64,000 nucleotides of DNA from CAXBGS01 sp963975425 (GCA_963975425.1 CAXBGS010000021.1:1-64000), one strand, 5' to 3'. Shown: positions 28,001 to 36,938, counted from the stretch's first letter. Notes: a model not told the origin generated them from the sequence alone. Translations and numbers: made by a program.

Positions 28001-29551
28001 TCATTCCGTCGCGCGGGCTTTTGGCTTCTGCGTGAACGGAATCGCAGGACGCTTCATCTTGCTGTCGACATCGCGAAACACCCAAGGTTCCCAGATCTTT
28101 CGCACCTCTCGCCATTGCTGAAGTGTTCGCGTTGGATACCAGGGGGGAACCCCGTGTTTTTTGAAGTCGTACTCGTCTGCATGCTCCTGGACCCACTGCC
28201 CCACCGTACGTTCAGCGGGACGCTCCGGCGGGTAGACATCTTGTGCGCAAAAATCGTCGGAGACTCCCTGATCATGAATCACTTCGTCTCGCCAACGATC
28301 AAGCTCAGCCAACAGTTCCGACTTCACTTCGGCATATTTCGGATCGTCGGCGACGTTGTGGACTTCGTGTGGGTCGCTGCGAAGGTCGAACAGTTCGACC
28401 GGCGGCTTGCTTGGCGACAGAAAGGCTGCTTGTTCTGGCGTGAGTTTGCCTTCCAAGTTCAAAACGTTCAATTCAGCAAGCGGCGGATACGCACCTTCTT
28501 TGTAGAAGCTGAATTGGCAATAAGCCCGCTCCGGCATCAGATTCAAAATCAGTTTAAAGTCCTTTGACCGAATGCTACGCATTGCATCGTGCGTTGTATC
28601 CATTTTGTCGCGAGCGGCGAAGGTGTATCGACGGTTCTTTACTTCGTCGCTTAGCAGGCTTTTGCCGTGCAGGGGCACGGGCGAGGCGACCCCGGCCGCT
28701 TCGAGAACCGTCGCGCAGATGTCGATCGACATGACCATGTCGTCATTGACCTGCTGTGGTTGCACTTTCCCAGGCCATCGCATGATCATGGGAATCCGCG
28801 TCCCTTCGTCATACAGAAACTGTTTTCCGCGAATGTGACAGCGTCCATGATCGCCAATGAAGAACACGATCGTGTTATCGGCCAGCCCCTCATCATCGAG
28901 ACGTTTTAGAATAGCGCCGACTTCGCGGTCGACCAGTTGCATTTGTTCTAGCCCATTCGCCCAGTCTCGACGAATGAATGGCGTATTCGGATAGTATGGC
29001 GGCAACTCAACATCCTGGATGTCGATGGGCCGCTTGGGGTCACGACTCCAAGATCGGTGCGTGCCACCAAAGGTGATGCGAGCGAAGAAGGGCTGGTCCG
29101 GTTCGCGGTTCTTCCAGTCCTTCAGGTCCATGAAAAGTTCTTGCCGCGTGTCGGGAAGGAAATTGCAATCCGTTTTCCAGCTCATCAATACGGTGTAGTA
29201 GCCCGCGTCGGCCAGCAGATGCGGGATTGGCCGGATGCCGTACGGAAGCGGTTTCTTATCCTCGGTCCGGTGTTGATGCGCCCCGATATAGTTCTGATGA
29301 AAGCCGGTCATCATTGCCGAACGCGATGTCGAACAAACCGGCGAGGTCGTGAAGGCACGCTGGTAACGAACGCCTTGTGAAGCCAGCTTGTCCACATTTG
29401 GCGTGTGAATGCCTTTGGTGCCGTAACAGGAAAGATCAGGACTCCAGTCCTCTATCGTGATCCACAAAATGTTCGGCCGGGACTCTGTCGCCACTGCGGA
29501 CGAGGTGATAGCGATGGCGAAACACAGAACGTTAAGAGTGAGTTTTATCAT
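28001..29551 (-). CDS. Sulfatase with C-S-T-S-R active-site variant (516 aa)
   Basis: 516 residues from the ATG at 29551 (AGGAA just upstream), with a signal peptide (MIKLTLNVLCFAIAITSSAV). Type I sulfatase fold: RPNILWITIEDW metal site, the formylglycine site at C73 (VCSTSRSAMMTG), FFIGDHGRCHIRGK second metal site, and FDLRSDPHEVHNVADDP near the C-terminus. The usual C-x-P-S-R has Thr in place of Pro, which may affect formylglycine formation. The C-terminal ~100 residues (CAQDVYPPERPAERTVGQWV) match N-sulfoglucosamine sulfohydrolase/heparan-type sulfatases of planctomycetes in layout. Last gene of the minus-strand cluster, 23 bases after the previous sulfatase. Secreted or periplasmic, removes sulfate esters from polysaccharide; substrate not known. 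Confidence 0.92.
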   Translation of the reverse strand: MIKLTLNVLCFAIAITSSAVATESRPNILWITIEDWSPDLSCYGTKGIHTPNVDKLASQGVRYQRAFTTSPVCSTSRSAMMTGFHQNYIGAHQHRTEDKKPLPYGIRPIPHLLADAGYYTVLMSWKTDCNFLPDTRQELFMDLKDWKNREPDQPFFARITFGGTHRSWSRDPKRPIDIQDVELPPYYPNTPFIRRDWANGLEQMQLVDREVGAILKRLDDEGLADNTIVFFIGDHGRCHIRGKQFLYDEGTRIPMIMRWPGKVQPQQVNDDMVMSIDICATVLEAAGVASPVPLHGKSLLSDEVKNRRYTFAARDKMDTTHDAMRSIRSKDFKLILNLMPERAYCQFSFYKEGAYPPLAELNVLNLEGKLTPEQAAFLSPSKPPVELFDLRSDPHEVHNVADDPKYAEVKSELLAELDRWRDEVIHDQGVSDDFCAQDVYPPERPAERTVGQWVQEHADEYDFKKHGVPPWYPTRTLQQWREVRKIWEPWVFRDVDSKMKRPAIPFTQKPKARATE

Positions 29552-29574
29552 TGGTTCCTGTCTTGGTCGGAAAT

Positions 29575-31308
29575 TCATTTGGATTGATATCCTTGTTCGC
29601 TGTCGGCGGTATAGCGGAGCACTTTTGGGGCGCCGGTCCCGCGAGCCTCGGTGAGCTTCTTTTTCCACGCAGCCTTCAGCCGCTGCAATGTCGCGGCGTG
29701 ACTGGGATCGTCGATCAGGTTTTGCAGTTCACCGGGGTCGGTCTGGACGTCATAGAGTTCTTCGTGGACCGCTGGTTCACCCTCAAGTGATGCCTCGACG
29801 TAGTATCGATAGACGGCAATCGCATCGTCATGCACGCCGTAAAGCATCTTGTTTTGCGGAATACCTAGCTCTTTTGCGACGCGAATCTTCCAAGACGCCG
29901 GAAAGTTCTCGTTCTTGTAGTACCGGATATACTTCCATCGCGTGTCTTGCACCGCTTCGATTCGCGGGTTGCCAAAATGCGTGGACCAAAGGTTCTCTGT
30001 GAAAATGTATTCGTGAACGGGCTTTTCACTTCCCTGAATCAATCCGCGGAGACTCTTGCCCTGAAAGGATTCGGGCGCGTCAATTCCCGCAAAGTCCAAG
30101 ATCGTGGGGGCAATGTCGATCGACTGCACCATTTGATCGCTGCGTCTGCCGCGCGCGGAATCCAGAACCATTGGGTTGTAGATGATCAAGGGCACGTGCG
30201 TGGTTTGTTCGTAGCAGAACGCCTTGCCTCCGAGTCCCTGTTGTCCTGAATAGAGACCGTGATCGGACGTAAAAATGATTACCGTGTTCTCGTCCAATCT
30301 TTCATCGGCCAGTTTCTCGCGAACTTGACCAACCATGCGATCGATGCCGGTCATCGCTTGCATTTGCCGCGTGATGCGTTCGCGTGCCGATGATGGCGTG
30401 TCCACCCAGTTGTATCCGGCCTGGCGGTTTTCGACTTTTAGAATCTCTGGCGGCAACTTGGGTTGTTGGATGTCGGCTTTGGCCACGTAGTTTGCCGGCA
30501 AAGGAACTTCGATGTCTCGATAGAGCGTCTTGTAAATCACATCGTCGCCCTCACGCATTTGCATCGTACTGGTTCCGGCACTGTGGGGCAGGTTCAAGCA
30601 GACGCTCAGACAAAACGGCCTGTCCTCGGGGCGCGAATCAAGGAAACGCAAGACGCCATCGAGCCGATGCTCGGTCGACAAAAAGTCGTCGATGCTTTCG
30701 CTGACGATCTCTACCTGTGTGTCGTGCTTGGCCGAATTGAAAATCTCGTGGTGGTCTTTGGGATAAAACCGAATGTGACCATGTCCTGCATAGAAATAGT
30801 CGAAAGACTTTTCCATCAAACCACTGTCGTAACCCCCTTTGCCAATTGGTGCGTGGTTCTTACCCACGTATCCGGTGTAGTAACCGGCGTCACGCATGAT
30901 GACCGGATAAGAATTCGCCCACGCCTCCGGTGCGACGCTCGTGCCAGAGTTGAAATTGACACCATGCTTGCGTTCGAACTGGCTAAGCAGAATAGAGATT
31001 CGGCTGGGAGTGCAGATGGCACTGGTGATGTAAGCCCGATCAAAGAAAACGCCTTCGCGGGCAAGTTGGTCGAGGTTGGGGGTCTGCGTCACTTCGTTTC
31101 CATCACAGCCCATCATCCCATAGGATTGGTCGTCGGTCAGAATGAAAATGAAGTTGGGCCGCTGCGCGGCAGTTGCCTCTGCAGCGAAGATCGAGAAAAA
31201 GAACGTCAACAGAACCTTTATTCCCGAGCCTGGCCTTTGACGTGACAAGCCATCGGCGACGGAATTGATCCGTGGCTGGGACGATGCCATGAATTTGGCA
31301 TGCAACAT
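29575..31308 (-). CDS. Sulfatase (577 aa)
   Basis: 577 residues. The ATG overlaps the TAA of the upstream gene by one base (TAATG), with GGAG upstream, so translation is probably coupled. Signal peptide around residues 30-48. Active site: RPNFIFILTDDQSYG metal ligands, AICTPSRISIL with C99 as formylglycine residue, and FTSDHGLYSGQQGLGGK. C-terminal region ELYDVQTDPGELQNLIDDP is typical of S1 sulfatases. The usual TG after the signature is replaced by LSQ. Part of the sulfatase trio 28001-34232. Confidence 0.94.
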   Translation of the reverse strand: MLHAKFMASSQPRINSVADGLSRQRPGSGIKVLLTFFFSIFAAEATAAQRPNFIFILTDDQSYGMMGCDGNEVTQTPNLDQLAREGVFFDRAYITSAICTPSRISILLSQFERKHGVNFNSGTSVAPEAWANSYPVIMRDAGYYTGYVGKNHAPIGKGGYDSGLMEKSFDYFYAGHGHIRFYPKDHHEIFNSAKHDTQVEIVSESIDDFLSTEHRLDGVLRFLDSRPEDRPFCLSVCLNLPHSAGTSTMQMREGDDVIYKTLYRDIEVPLPANYVAKADIQQPKLPPEILKVENRQAGYNWVDTPSSARERITRQMQAMTGIDRMVGQVREKLADERLDENTVIIFTSDHGLYSGQQGLGGKAFCYEQTTHVPLIIYNPMVLDSARGRRSDQMVQSIDIAPTILDFAGIDAPESFQGKSLRGLIQGSEKPVHEYIFTENLWSTHFGNPRIEAVQDTRWKYIRYYKNENFPASWKIRVAKELGIPQNKMLYGVHDDAIAVYRYYVEASLEGEPAVHEELYDVQTDPGELQNLIDDPSHAATLQRLKAAWKKKLTEARGTGAPKVLRYTADSEQGYQSK

Positions 31309-34232
31309 TAGAAGGACTCCACAACCAAGGGGATTTGGATATTGAACGAGTGCCGGACATTGTTTTCATCGATTCGGTCAGCGGCACAGACAATCGCGAT
31401 CGGTTTGCCATCTTCGATTACCACCTGAGGTCGTTCGAGATGATCCAGTTGTTCGGCCGTTCCATCCTCCCAGGTGATCGTGCGGTCGGATATCTCGTGG
31501 TACTTGGCTGGTTGCCAGTCGATTCCGTCGATCGAGTCGTAATGCACGAGTGAAAAGACGCGTTTCTTGCCTTCGTGTTTGATTCGTTTGACGATCGCTC
31601 GATACTTACCTTCCTGATACCAAATGTACGGGTCTTCGGCGGGGAAACGCTCGCCTTCGAACGTGAAGACCGGGTCTCGCATTTTCTTGAACGGTCCGGT
31701 CGGTGAATCACCAATTGCCACCATGTGAACGACGGGGCCGCCGTTAGGCATCGGAAACTCTTTGCCGACCGCCTTGTAAACCATCAGGATCTTCCCATCG
31801 GGGCGCTGACAAACCGATGGATTAGAAGTCATCAGTGCGTCGGCCGCCGTGTTATCAACGCTTACGCCAAGTACGGGCGAGTCCAATCGCGTCCAAGGTC
31901 CCGATGGATCATCAGCAACAGCAACACCGATACGTTGATTGTTGCGATGTTGCCAGTTAAGTAACTGCTTGCCGGGATAGCCAACGATCTGTCCATCACC
32001 CGTGTTGCCCATATGATAGAGATAGTACTTGCCGTCAAACTTGTGGACGGTCGGATTGTGAGTACACCAACCGTCCCAGTGCGCTTTGCCGCGACGTGGT
32101 AACGCAACACCCTGATGCTCGAAAGGGCCGAACGGACTCGGCGCGGTTGCGTGGGCGATTTCCGAGTCGGTGACCCAGGCCCAGCCCAGCTTTTTGGGCC
32201 AGCGGGAGTACAGCATGTGGTAGCGGCCATCATCGCCCTTGACCACGCTGCCGCCCCAGTGGCTCCATACTTCACTGCCAAAGATGGATGTCTTGGAAAC
32301 GGGACCAAAGCTGATTTTGAGGTCCGAAGCGGACTCTGATGAATTGGTTTGGACGTGTGGAATGATCGACGCCGGAATATCCAGTTGTCCGTCGTGTGCT
32401 CCAGCAGCGAAGTCGCTAACGGAGTAACTATTTTCCTCGGTCCAGTCCACCTCCACGCGTCCGTCACCAAGGACGATGCGCCCGAGCTTCTTACGAAACC
32501 AATCGGCGAGTTCGACGTAGTCTTTGTCACCGGCGACGTTGTTTTGCTCTTTCGGATCGACTCGCAAATCGAACAACGCGAGTTCTACGTCCTCGCGTGG
32601 AGCGTCCATTGCCCACTTCACATTTTCGCCCGGAGCGTGTCCCCACTTGCTGCCGAACATTCCATTCTTCTCACGTGTTCGCATCGAAAAGGCAAAGTCG
32701 TTACTGCGCAAGTACGCACGTGGTCCAATCGAGTGATTCATTTCGCCGAGGACGTACTCGCGTTTGAAATCGCCGCTAAACGTTTCATCAATGGGTTGTC
32801 CGTCGAAATGGGCGAAACGTTCTTCTGCTAAATCGGCGCCGGCGAGATTCAAGAACGTGGGTGCAAAGTCCACGAACTCGATCGGATCGTGGCAAACGGT
32901 TCCGGCCGGGTAGCGTTTGCCGTCAGACGAAACTGCAATCACGGCACAGTGATTGGAGGTATCGTACGGCGCGAACTTGTTCTCGCCGCCTTGTTCGCCA
33001 AGATGCCAGCCATGGTCGCCGATCACATACAGAATCACATACTCGCGGTTTTGCGTTTCACTGTATGCCTTGAATTCTTCGACCGCTTTTCCAACCAGAG
33101 AGTCACCCATGGCACAGAATGCGTAGTAGTCGCGAATCGCCTGCTGCTTGGCCTCTGGCGTGAAAGCATCGAAGTTTGACTTCTTGAACCAACTCACCAA
33201 CTGGGGCGGCAGCTTTTCAAGTTCATCTTTGCTGAACTCCGGAACCTGGTAAGTTTTCTTCGCAAACCTGTCCCGAAACTCTTTTGACGGCAGCACGGGG
33301 GTGTGCGGGAAATGGAATCCAACGTTGACGAATAAAGGCTGTTCGGTCGGCGCCCCGTCGATCTTTCGGCCCCAAGGCGTCTTGTATGGCTTGCCGGCGT
33401 TTCGCACAAAGTCGATGAAGCTTGACGCGATGTAACCATCCTGAGTCGTCATGGTTGGCTGCGGGCTGACGCCGCCGACCGGCGAGTTGTCCGCCATGCC
33501 AACGCGGTAGAGGAGATCGAGTTCGTCATCCACTCGTCTTCGTTTGGCAGCATCTTCATCGCTACGCGGACCTTCCTTCGGCGTCTGGATATAAATTCCG
33601 CCATCCGGCATCGCCCAGAACGCTTCGTCGCCCGTATGCCCACCTTTGCCCCACGTCTTGCGATGAAACCAGTCCACTCGCTCGTTGGCGTAAAGTTCTT
33701 TCTGATCAATACTGACCTGGTAAGGCGTCGTCTTGATCAGCTTGGGGGCGCCCCAGTCGAAGCTTGCGAAGCCGCTCTTGCCGAACTGGGCCGTGCGATA
33801 GCCTTGCTCGGCAAGCAGTTTGGGAAAGAACGGTTTGCAGAAATCGGCAGACTGGTGCCCCGACTCGAACCCATACTGCCCGCAATGGTGAGGGTACATT
33901 CCAAAGAGCATCGAAGTGCGGCTGGGGGCGCAGCCTGGTGAGTTGCAATACGCACGTGTAAACAGCACGCCCTGACGAGCCAGTTCGTCCGCGCGCGGCG
34001 ATGACACAAACCCGAGTTCACTGTTGCCACGGCCCGCCGTAGCCTGATTGAAAGCACGAATCGAGTCGGCACGATGATCGTCCGTAATGACCCACAGGAT
34101 GTTGGGCTGGCCAGCGAATGTAGTAAGAGGTGACCACAGATGGACGCAGATGAACGCAGATAAGAACAGAAACAGGCAGCGACCTCGCTTCTCTTTCTTC
34201 TGGGTTTTTAGAAAATTCTTAGCGTGCGACAC
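31308..34232 (-). CDS. Sulfatase fused to a GH43/GH117-like beta-propeller glycosidase domain
   Basis: About 974 residues. The frame is open back to 34505, but that part overlaps the GxxExxY gene in another frame, so I use the GTG at 34232 preceded by GGAAAC; the start is the least certain point. The sulfatase half (about 40-615) has GQPNILWVITDDHRADSI, the signature PGCAPSR with C101, VIGDHGWHLGEQGG and the closing IVLGDGRVEVDW. It is a paralogue of the sulfatase at 45169-47025. The C-terminal half (about 630-970) is a five-bladed-propeller type glycosidase-like domain (SHWGGSVVKGDDGRYHMLYS, HNPTVHKFDGKYYLYHMGNT, MTSNPSVCQRPDGKILMVYK, FPAEDPYIWYQEGKYRAIVK). This suggests one protein that both desulfates and cleaves a sugar. 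Part of its signal peptide (residues about 25-33) is encoded by repeat copy A. Confidence 0.88.
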   Translation of the reverse strand: MSHAKNFLKTQKKEKRGRCLFLFLSAFICVHLWSPLTTFAGQPNILWVITDDHRADSIRAFNQATAGRGNSELGFVSSPRADELARQGVLFTRAYCNSPGCAPSRTSMLFGMYPHHCGQYGFESGHQSADFCKPFFPKLLAEQGYRTAQFGKSGFASFDWGAPKLIKTTPYQVSIDQKELYANERVDWFHRKTWGKGGHTGDEAFWAMPDGGIYIQTPKEGPRSDEDAAKRRRVDDELDLLYRVGMADNSPVGGVSPQPTMTTQDGYIASSFIDFVRNAGKPYKTPWGRKIDGAPTEQPLFVNVGFHFPHTPVLPSKEFRDRFAKKTYQVPEFSKDELEKLPPQLVSWFKKSNFDAFTPEAKQQAIRDYYAFCAMGDSLVGKAVEEFKAYSETQNREYVILYVIGDHGWHLGEQGGENKFAPYDTSNHCAVIAVSSDGKRYPAGTVCHDPIEFVDFAPTFLNLAGADLAEERFAHFDGQPIDETFSGDFKREYVLGEMNHSIGPRAYLRSNDFAFSMRTREKNGMFGSKWGHAPGENVKWAMDAPREDVELALFDLRVDPKEQNNVAGDKDYVELADWFRKKLGRIVLGDGRVEVDWTEENSYSVSDFAAGAHDGQLDIPASIIPHVQTNSSESASDLKISFGPVSKTSIFGSEVWSHWGGSVVKGDDGRYHMLYSRWPKKLGWAWVTDSEIAHATAPSPFGPFEHQGVALPRRGKAHWDGWCTHNPTVHKFDGKYYLYHMGNTGDGQIVGYPGKQLLNWQHRNNQRIGVAVADDPSGPWTRLDSPVLGVSVDNTAADALMTSNPSVCQRPDGKILMVYKAVGKEFPMPNGGPVVHMVAIGDSPTGPFKKMRDPVFTFEGERFPAEDPYIWYQEGKYRAIVKRIKHEGKKRVFSLVHYDSIDGIDWQPAKYHEISDRTITWEDGTAEQLDHLERPQVVIEDGKPIAIVCAADRIDENNVRHSFNIQIPLVVESF
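34133..34160. repeat. Repeat copy A (one arm), left end of GxxExxY cassette
   Basis: 28 bases made of a 10-bp unit close to ACAGATGGAC, starting ACCACAGATGGACGC. Identical at 27 of 28 positions to the reverse complement of 34658-34685 on the other side of the GxxExxY gene. It lies inside the 5' coding part of the downstream sulfatase. Confidence 0.9.
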
Positions 34233-34596
34233 GTTTCCATTCCAGTTTGGCGTTTTTGAAGTTGATGAGCAGGCCGACGTGTAGGCCGGTGACTTTGAGA
34301 TAGTTGAGCATCTGGCCGATTTCATGGTCACCAATCTTCTCGATCGTTTTGGTGTCGACAACAACTGAATCAAAACAGATGAGATCCGGGATGTAGGTGC
34401 CGACCTGTGTTTGCTTGTAGATGACGGGATAGTCAGGTTGCTGGGAGTAAGGAATTCCTTGCAACCGGAATTCGACGACCAATGCATTTTCATAAATCTT
34501 TTCATGAAAGCCGTGACCGATTTCGTTGATCACTTCCATTGAACAACCAATGATCCGGTGCGTTTCCTCTTTCAGCAAGAATTGGCTATCACTCAT
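34219..34596 (-). CDS. GxxExxY family protein, PD-(D/E)xK nuclease-like
   Basis: 125 residues from the ATG at 34596. The frame extends to 34668 only by reading through repeat copy B, so the shorter start (MSDSQFLLKEETHRIIG) is preferred. The name-giving motif is G29-F-H-E32-K-I-Y35 in EIGHGFHEKIYENAL. Further nuclease-like positions are D71 (YIPDLIC), D81-T-K83 (VVVDTKTIEK, where most relatives have E-x-K), and GQMLNYLKVTGLHVGLLINF. The family is widespread and of unknown function; a PD-(D/E)xK fold is commonly assumed. It sits alone between sulfatase genes and between inverted repeats, overlapping the next sulfatase start by 14 bases, and looks like cargo of an inserted element, not part of the polysaccharide pathway. 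Confidence 0.9.
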   Translation of the reverse strand: MSDSQFLLKEETHRIIGCSMEVINEIGHGFHEKIYENALVVEFRLQGIPYSQQPDYPVIYKQTQVGTYIPDLICFDSVVVDTKTIEKIGDHEIGQMLNYLKVTGLHVGLLINFKNAKLEWKRVAR

Positions 34597-34620
34597 CTCC
34601 AAATTCCTATTCTTCGGGGG

Positions 34621-34685
34621 AACCACAGATGGACACAGATTCTGCCACGTACCCCCGTCTGTGTTCATCTGCGTCCATCTGTGGT
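34621..34685. repeat. Repeat copy B, inverted pair, right end of GxxExxY cassette
   Basis: Left arm 34621-34639 (AACCACAGATGGACACAGA) and right arm 34658-34685 form an inverted pair around an 18-base loop. The right arm encodes the last residues (TTDGRR) and the TGA stop of the sulfatase ending at 34665. Confidence 0.9.
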
Positions 34686-36938
34686 TTCAAGTCTTTTCAC
34701 AACCAGGTTGTCAAAGTCGATCGATTCACCATTCACCGTGAAGCCGAACTTCGTCTTGGTGGGATGGTCGAAACCCGGCGAACGTAGGCTTGTGACCAGT
34801 TCGCCATCAAGAAATGCCTTCATGATGTCGCCACGGATGCGAATTCGCAGCGTGTGCCACTCTCCCGGCTTGATGCTGATCTTTGCGGAAGACTGTGTGC
34901 GATCGAGCAGCTTCTCAAGTGTTTCTGCATCAGCAGCGGACAGGTTCTTGTCCTGTCGTTGTTTGCGGACTTCCAGGTTCATGCTGCCCGTCTTGTCGTC
35001 GCCGATTCTGAGAGACTTCGGGAAAATCGAAGCGCGGCAGATGTGTCCGGCATGTACCGATTTCTCATTCGCGTCGTCGATTACGAAGTTGAAACTCTTG
35101 CCGCCGCTGAATCGAAAATCGAACTCAATATCGACATCATCAAAATCTAGTTCCGTACGAATCACGGCTCCGTGATCGGCTTTCGTTTGCTTGCCAACCA
35201 GCACTCCGTCCACGACCGACCAAGAGTCCTCATGGCCTCGCGCTGTTGTGTAGTCCTTTCCGATTTCGGTTCGACCCTCGTAGTCATCTTCGAAGGCTAA
35301 CGCCCACCCGCCGGTTGCTGGCGACGTGGGCTTCGATTTTGGTTTTGTCTTTCCATCTTTGGGCAGAAGTTCGACGCCGGGGGCATCGGGTTCAGTTTGG
35401 AAAAGATCGAATTCAGGCAGGACGGCATTCAGCTTGTCACGCTGAGCACGATGCTCCTCGGAAACACTGTTCCAATCAGTGATCTCTTGGTAGCTGATCA
35501 AATCCGACGGTTCTTCGGAGACATCCCACCATTTGTCGTACCCATCCTTCATCACAAGATCGCCGCGAATGATCTGGCGCTCGCGGCTGTAGCCATAGAT
35601 CCACTGGCGGTGTTCAGGTTGGTCCGTGTAGAGGAACGGCACCAGGCTCTCGCCGTTGTGCGCGTAGTTATCCGGAATCGTCGTGCCGGTCAGTTCGGCA
35701 ATCGTCGGCAACAGGTCAGACATGTTGACCAGAACATCCTGCTGGCCGTGCTTCGTCATTCCCGGTGCGTAGATGATCAGCGGAACATGAACGCCCTTTT
35801 GGCGATCATGGCTATTCTTTCCGTAGCCGGCCGTTCCGTTGTCCGCGCAGAAGATGACCACCGTGTTGTCTGCGATGCCCATCTCCTGCAGCCGGTTTCG
35901 GTACAGCCATATCTGATAGTCCAGGTACTCGATGTGCGACTTGATGCCCGTCTCGGTGACCGTTCCGTGCGTGTCGTAAACGCCATCGTCACCGGTGATC
36001 TGTGGCTGAGTGCGTGTGTACTGCTGCCCGTCCCACTGGATCACAGGAGTCCCCGGCCAACACTGTCCGTTCGCGGGATTCAGCCAGTCAAACGCTCCGT
36101 GGCCCAGGTGAGTCGTGTGATAGACAAAGAACGGATCGCCCTTGGCGTGCTGGCGATTCATAAAGTCAAAAATAAAGTCCAGCTCGACGTCCGGGCCGTA
36201 AGTACCGAGGCCAAACGATTCGGTCGATTCCGGCGTGTTCGGCCACCATTGGAAATCCTTGTCGTCATGGTTCATCAGTCGGACGTGCGGATAGAAGTAC
36301 CAGCCGTGTTGCAGATAGGTGTCGAGTTGCTTGCCGGTGTCTTGATTGAAGACAAGCTTCTCACCGTCGCTATTCTTCTGAACGAGCTTGAAATCCGTGA
36401 ACGGATTGTCTTTGTCGGCAAGATTGCCCGGAGTAAAGCAACCTTGATCAAACCCATATTCACGCAGGTCGCCAGCCATTTGCGTCTTGCCGGCCCAGTA
36501 AGTTCCATAGCCGGCTTGCTGGGCGACATGGCCAATCTGCAGTGGCGAACTCATATAGAGCGGCCAAGTCGTGGCATTTCCCTTTTCGTCGAGGTAGCGA
36601 CCTTTGTAGGAATTGTTCCACCACTTATGCAGGTGGGCATATCGTCCGGTCATCATCATCGCACGGCTAGGCGAACAGACGACCGAAGCCCACGCGGTTT
36701 TGACCCAGCATCCTTCCTCTGCCATCTGGTCCAGCACAGGCGTTCTGGCGCGGAAAGCTTCATCTAAAGTGTCGACGCCCTTGTCTTTCGTCCAGACCGA
36801 TGATCCATAGATTGGTAGCTCACGAGCACTAATGTCGTCCGCATAAACCAAAATGATGTTGGGACGGTCGACAGCATGAGCAACATTTGTATTCGCGAAA
36901 CAGACGAAACCAACGGACAAGAGTGCAAGGAACTTCAT
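34665..36938 (-). CDS. Sulfatase fused to a C-terminal LamG/DUF1080-like domain (757 aa)
   Basis: 757 residues with a signal peptide (MKFLALLSVGFVCFANTNVA, then HA cleavage region). Sulfatase part about 24-530: RPNIILVYADDIS, signature VVCSPSRAMMMTG with C88, IFCADNGTAGYGKNSHDRQK metal site. The C-terminal 200 residues (from about 550, GGWALAFEDDYEGR, GEWHTLRIRIRGD, FDNLVV) resemble the concanavalin-like DUF1080/3-keto-disaccharide hydrolase domain and may bind or act on the sugar backbone. Together this predicts a secreted enzyme that recognises and desulfates a glycan. Its final residues and stop codon come from repeat copy B, so the original C-terminus may have been altered by insertion. 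Confidence 0.93.
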   Translation of the reverse strand: MKFLALLSVGFVCFANTNVAHAVDRPNIILVYADDISARELPIYGSSVWTKDKGVDTLDEAFRARTPVLDQMAEEGCWVKTAWASVVCSPSRAMMMTGRYAHLHKWWNNSYKGRYLDEKGNATTWPLYMSSPLQIGHVAQQAGYGTYWAGKTQMAGDLREYGFDQGCFTPGNLADKDNPFTDFKLVQKNSDGEKLVFNQDTGKQLDTYLQHGWYFYPHVRLMNHDDKDFQWWPNTPESTESFGLGTYGPDVELDFIFDFMNRQHAKGDPFFVYHTTHLGHGAFDWLNPANGQCWPGTPVIQWDGQQYTRTQPQITGDDGVYDTHGTVTETGIKSHIEYLDYQIWLYRNRLQEMGIADNTVVIFCADNGTAGYGKNSHDRQKGVHVPLIIYAPGMTKHGQQDVLVNMSDLLPTIAELTGTTIPDNYAHNGESLVPFLYTDQPEHRQWIYGYSRERQIIRGDLVMKDGYDKWWDVSEEPSDLISYQEITDWNSVSEEHRAQRDKLNAVLPEFDLFQTEPDAPGVELLPKDGKTKPKSKPTSPATGGWALAFEDDYEGRTEIGKDYTTARGHEDSWSVVDGVLVGKQTKADHGAVIRTELDFDDVDIEFDFRFSGGKSFNFVIDDANEKSVHAGHICRASIFPKSLRIGDDKTGSMNLEVRKQRQDKNLSAADAETLEKLLDRTQSSAKISIKPGEWHTLRIRIRGDIMKAFLDGELVTSLRSPGFDHPTKTKFGFTVNGESIDFDNLVVKRLETTDGRR

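Noticed and set aside
34233..34505. N-terminal extension of the sulfatase-glycosidase to 1065 residues
   Set aside because: It overlaps the GxxExxY gene in another frame and its translation is compositionally random.
35397..36767. 456-codon plus-strand ORF opposite the sulfatase at 34665-36938
   Set aside because: Antisense shadow of a gene with intact catalytic motifs; no domain or ribosome binding site.
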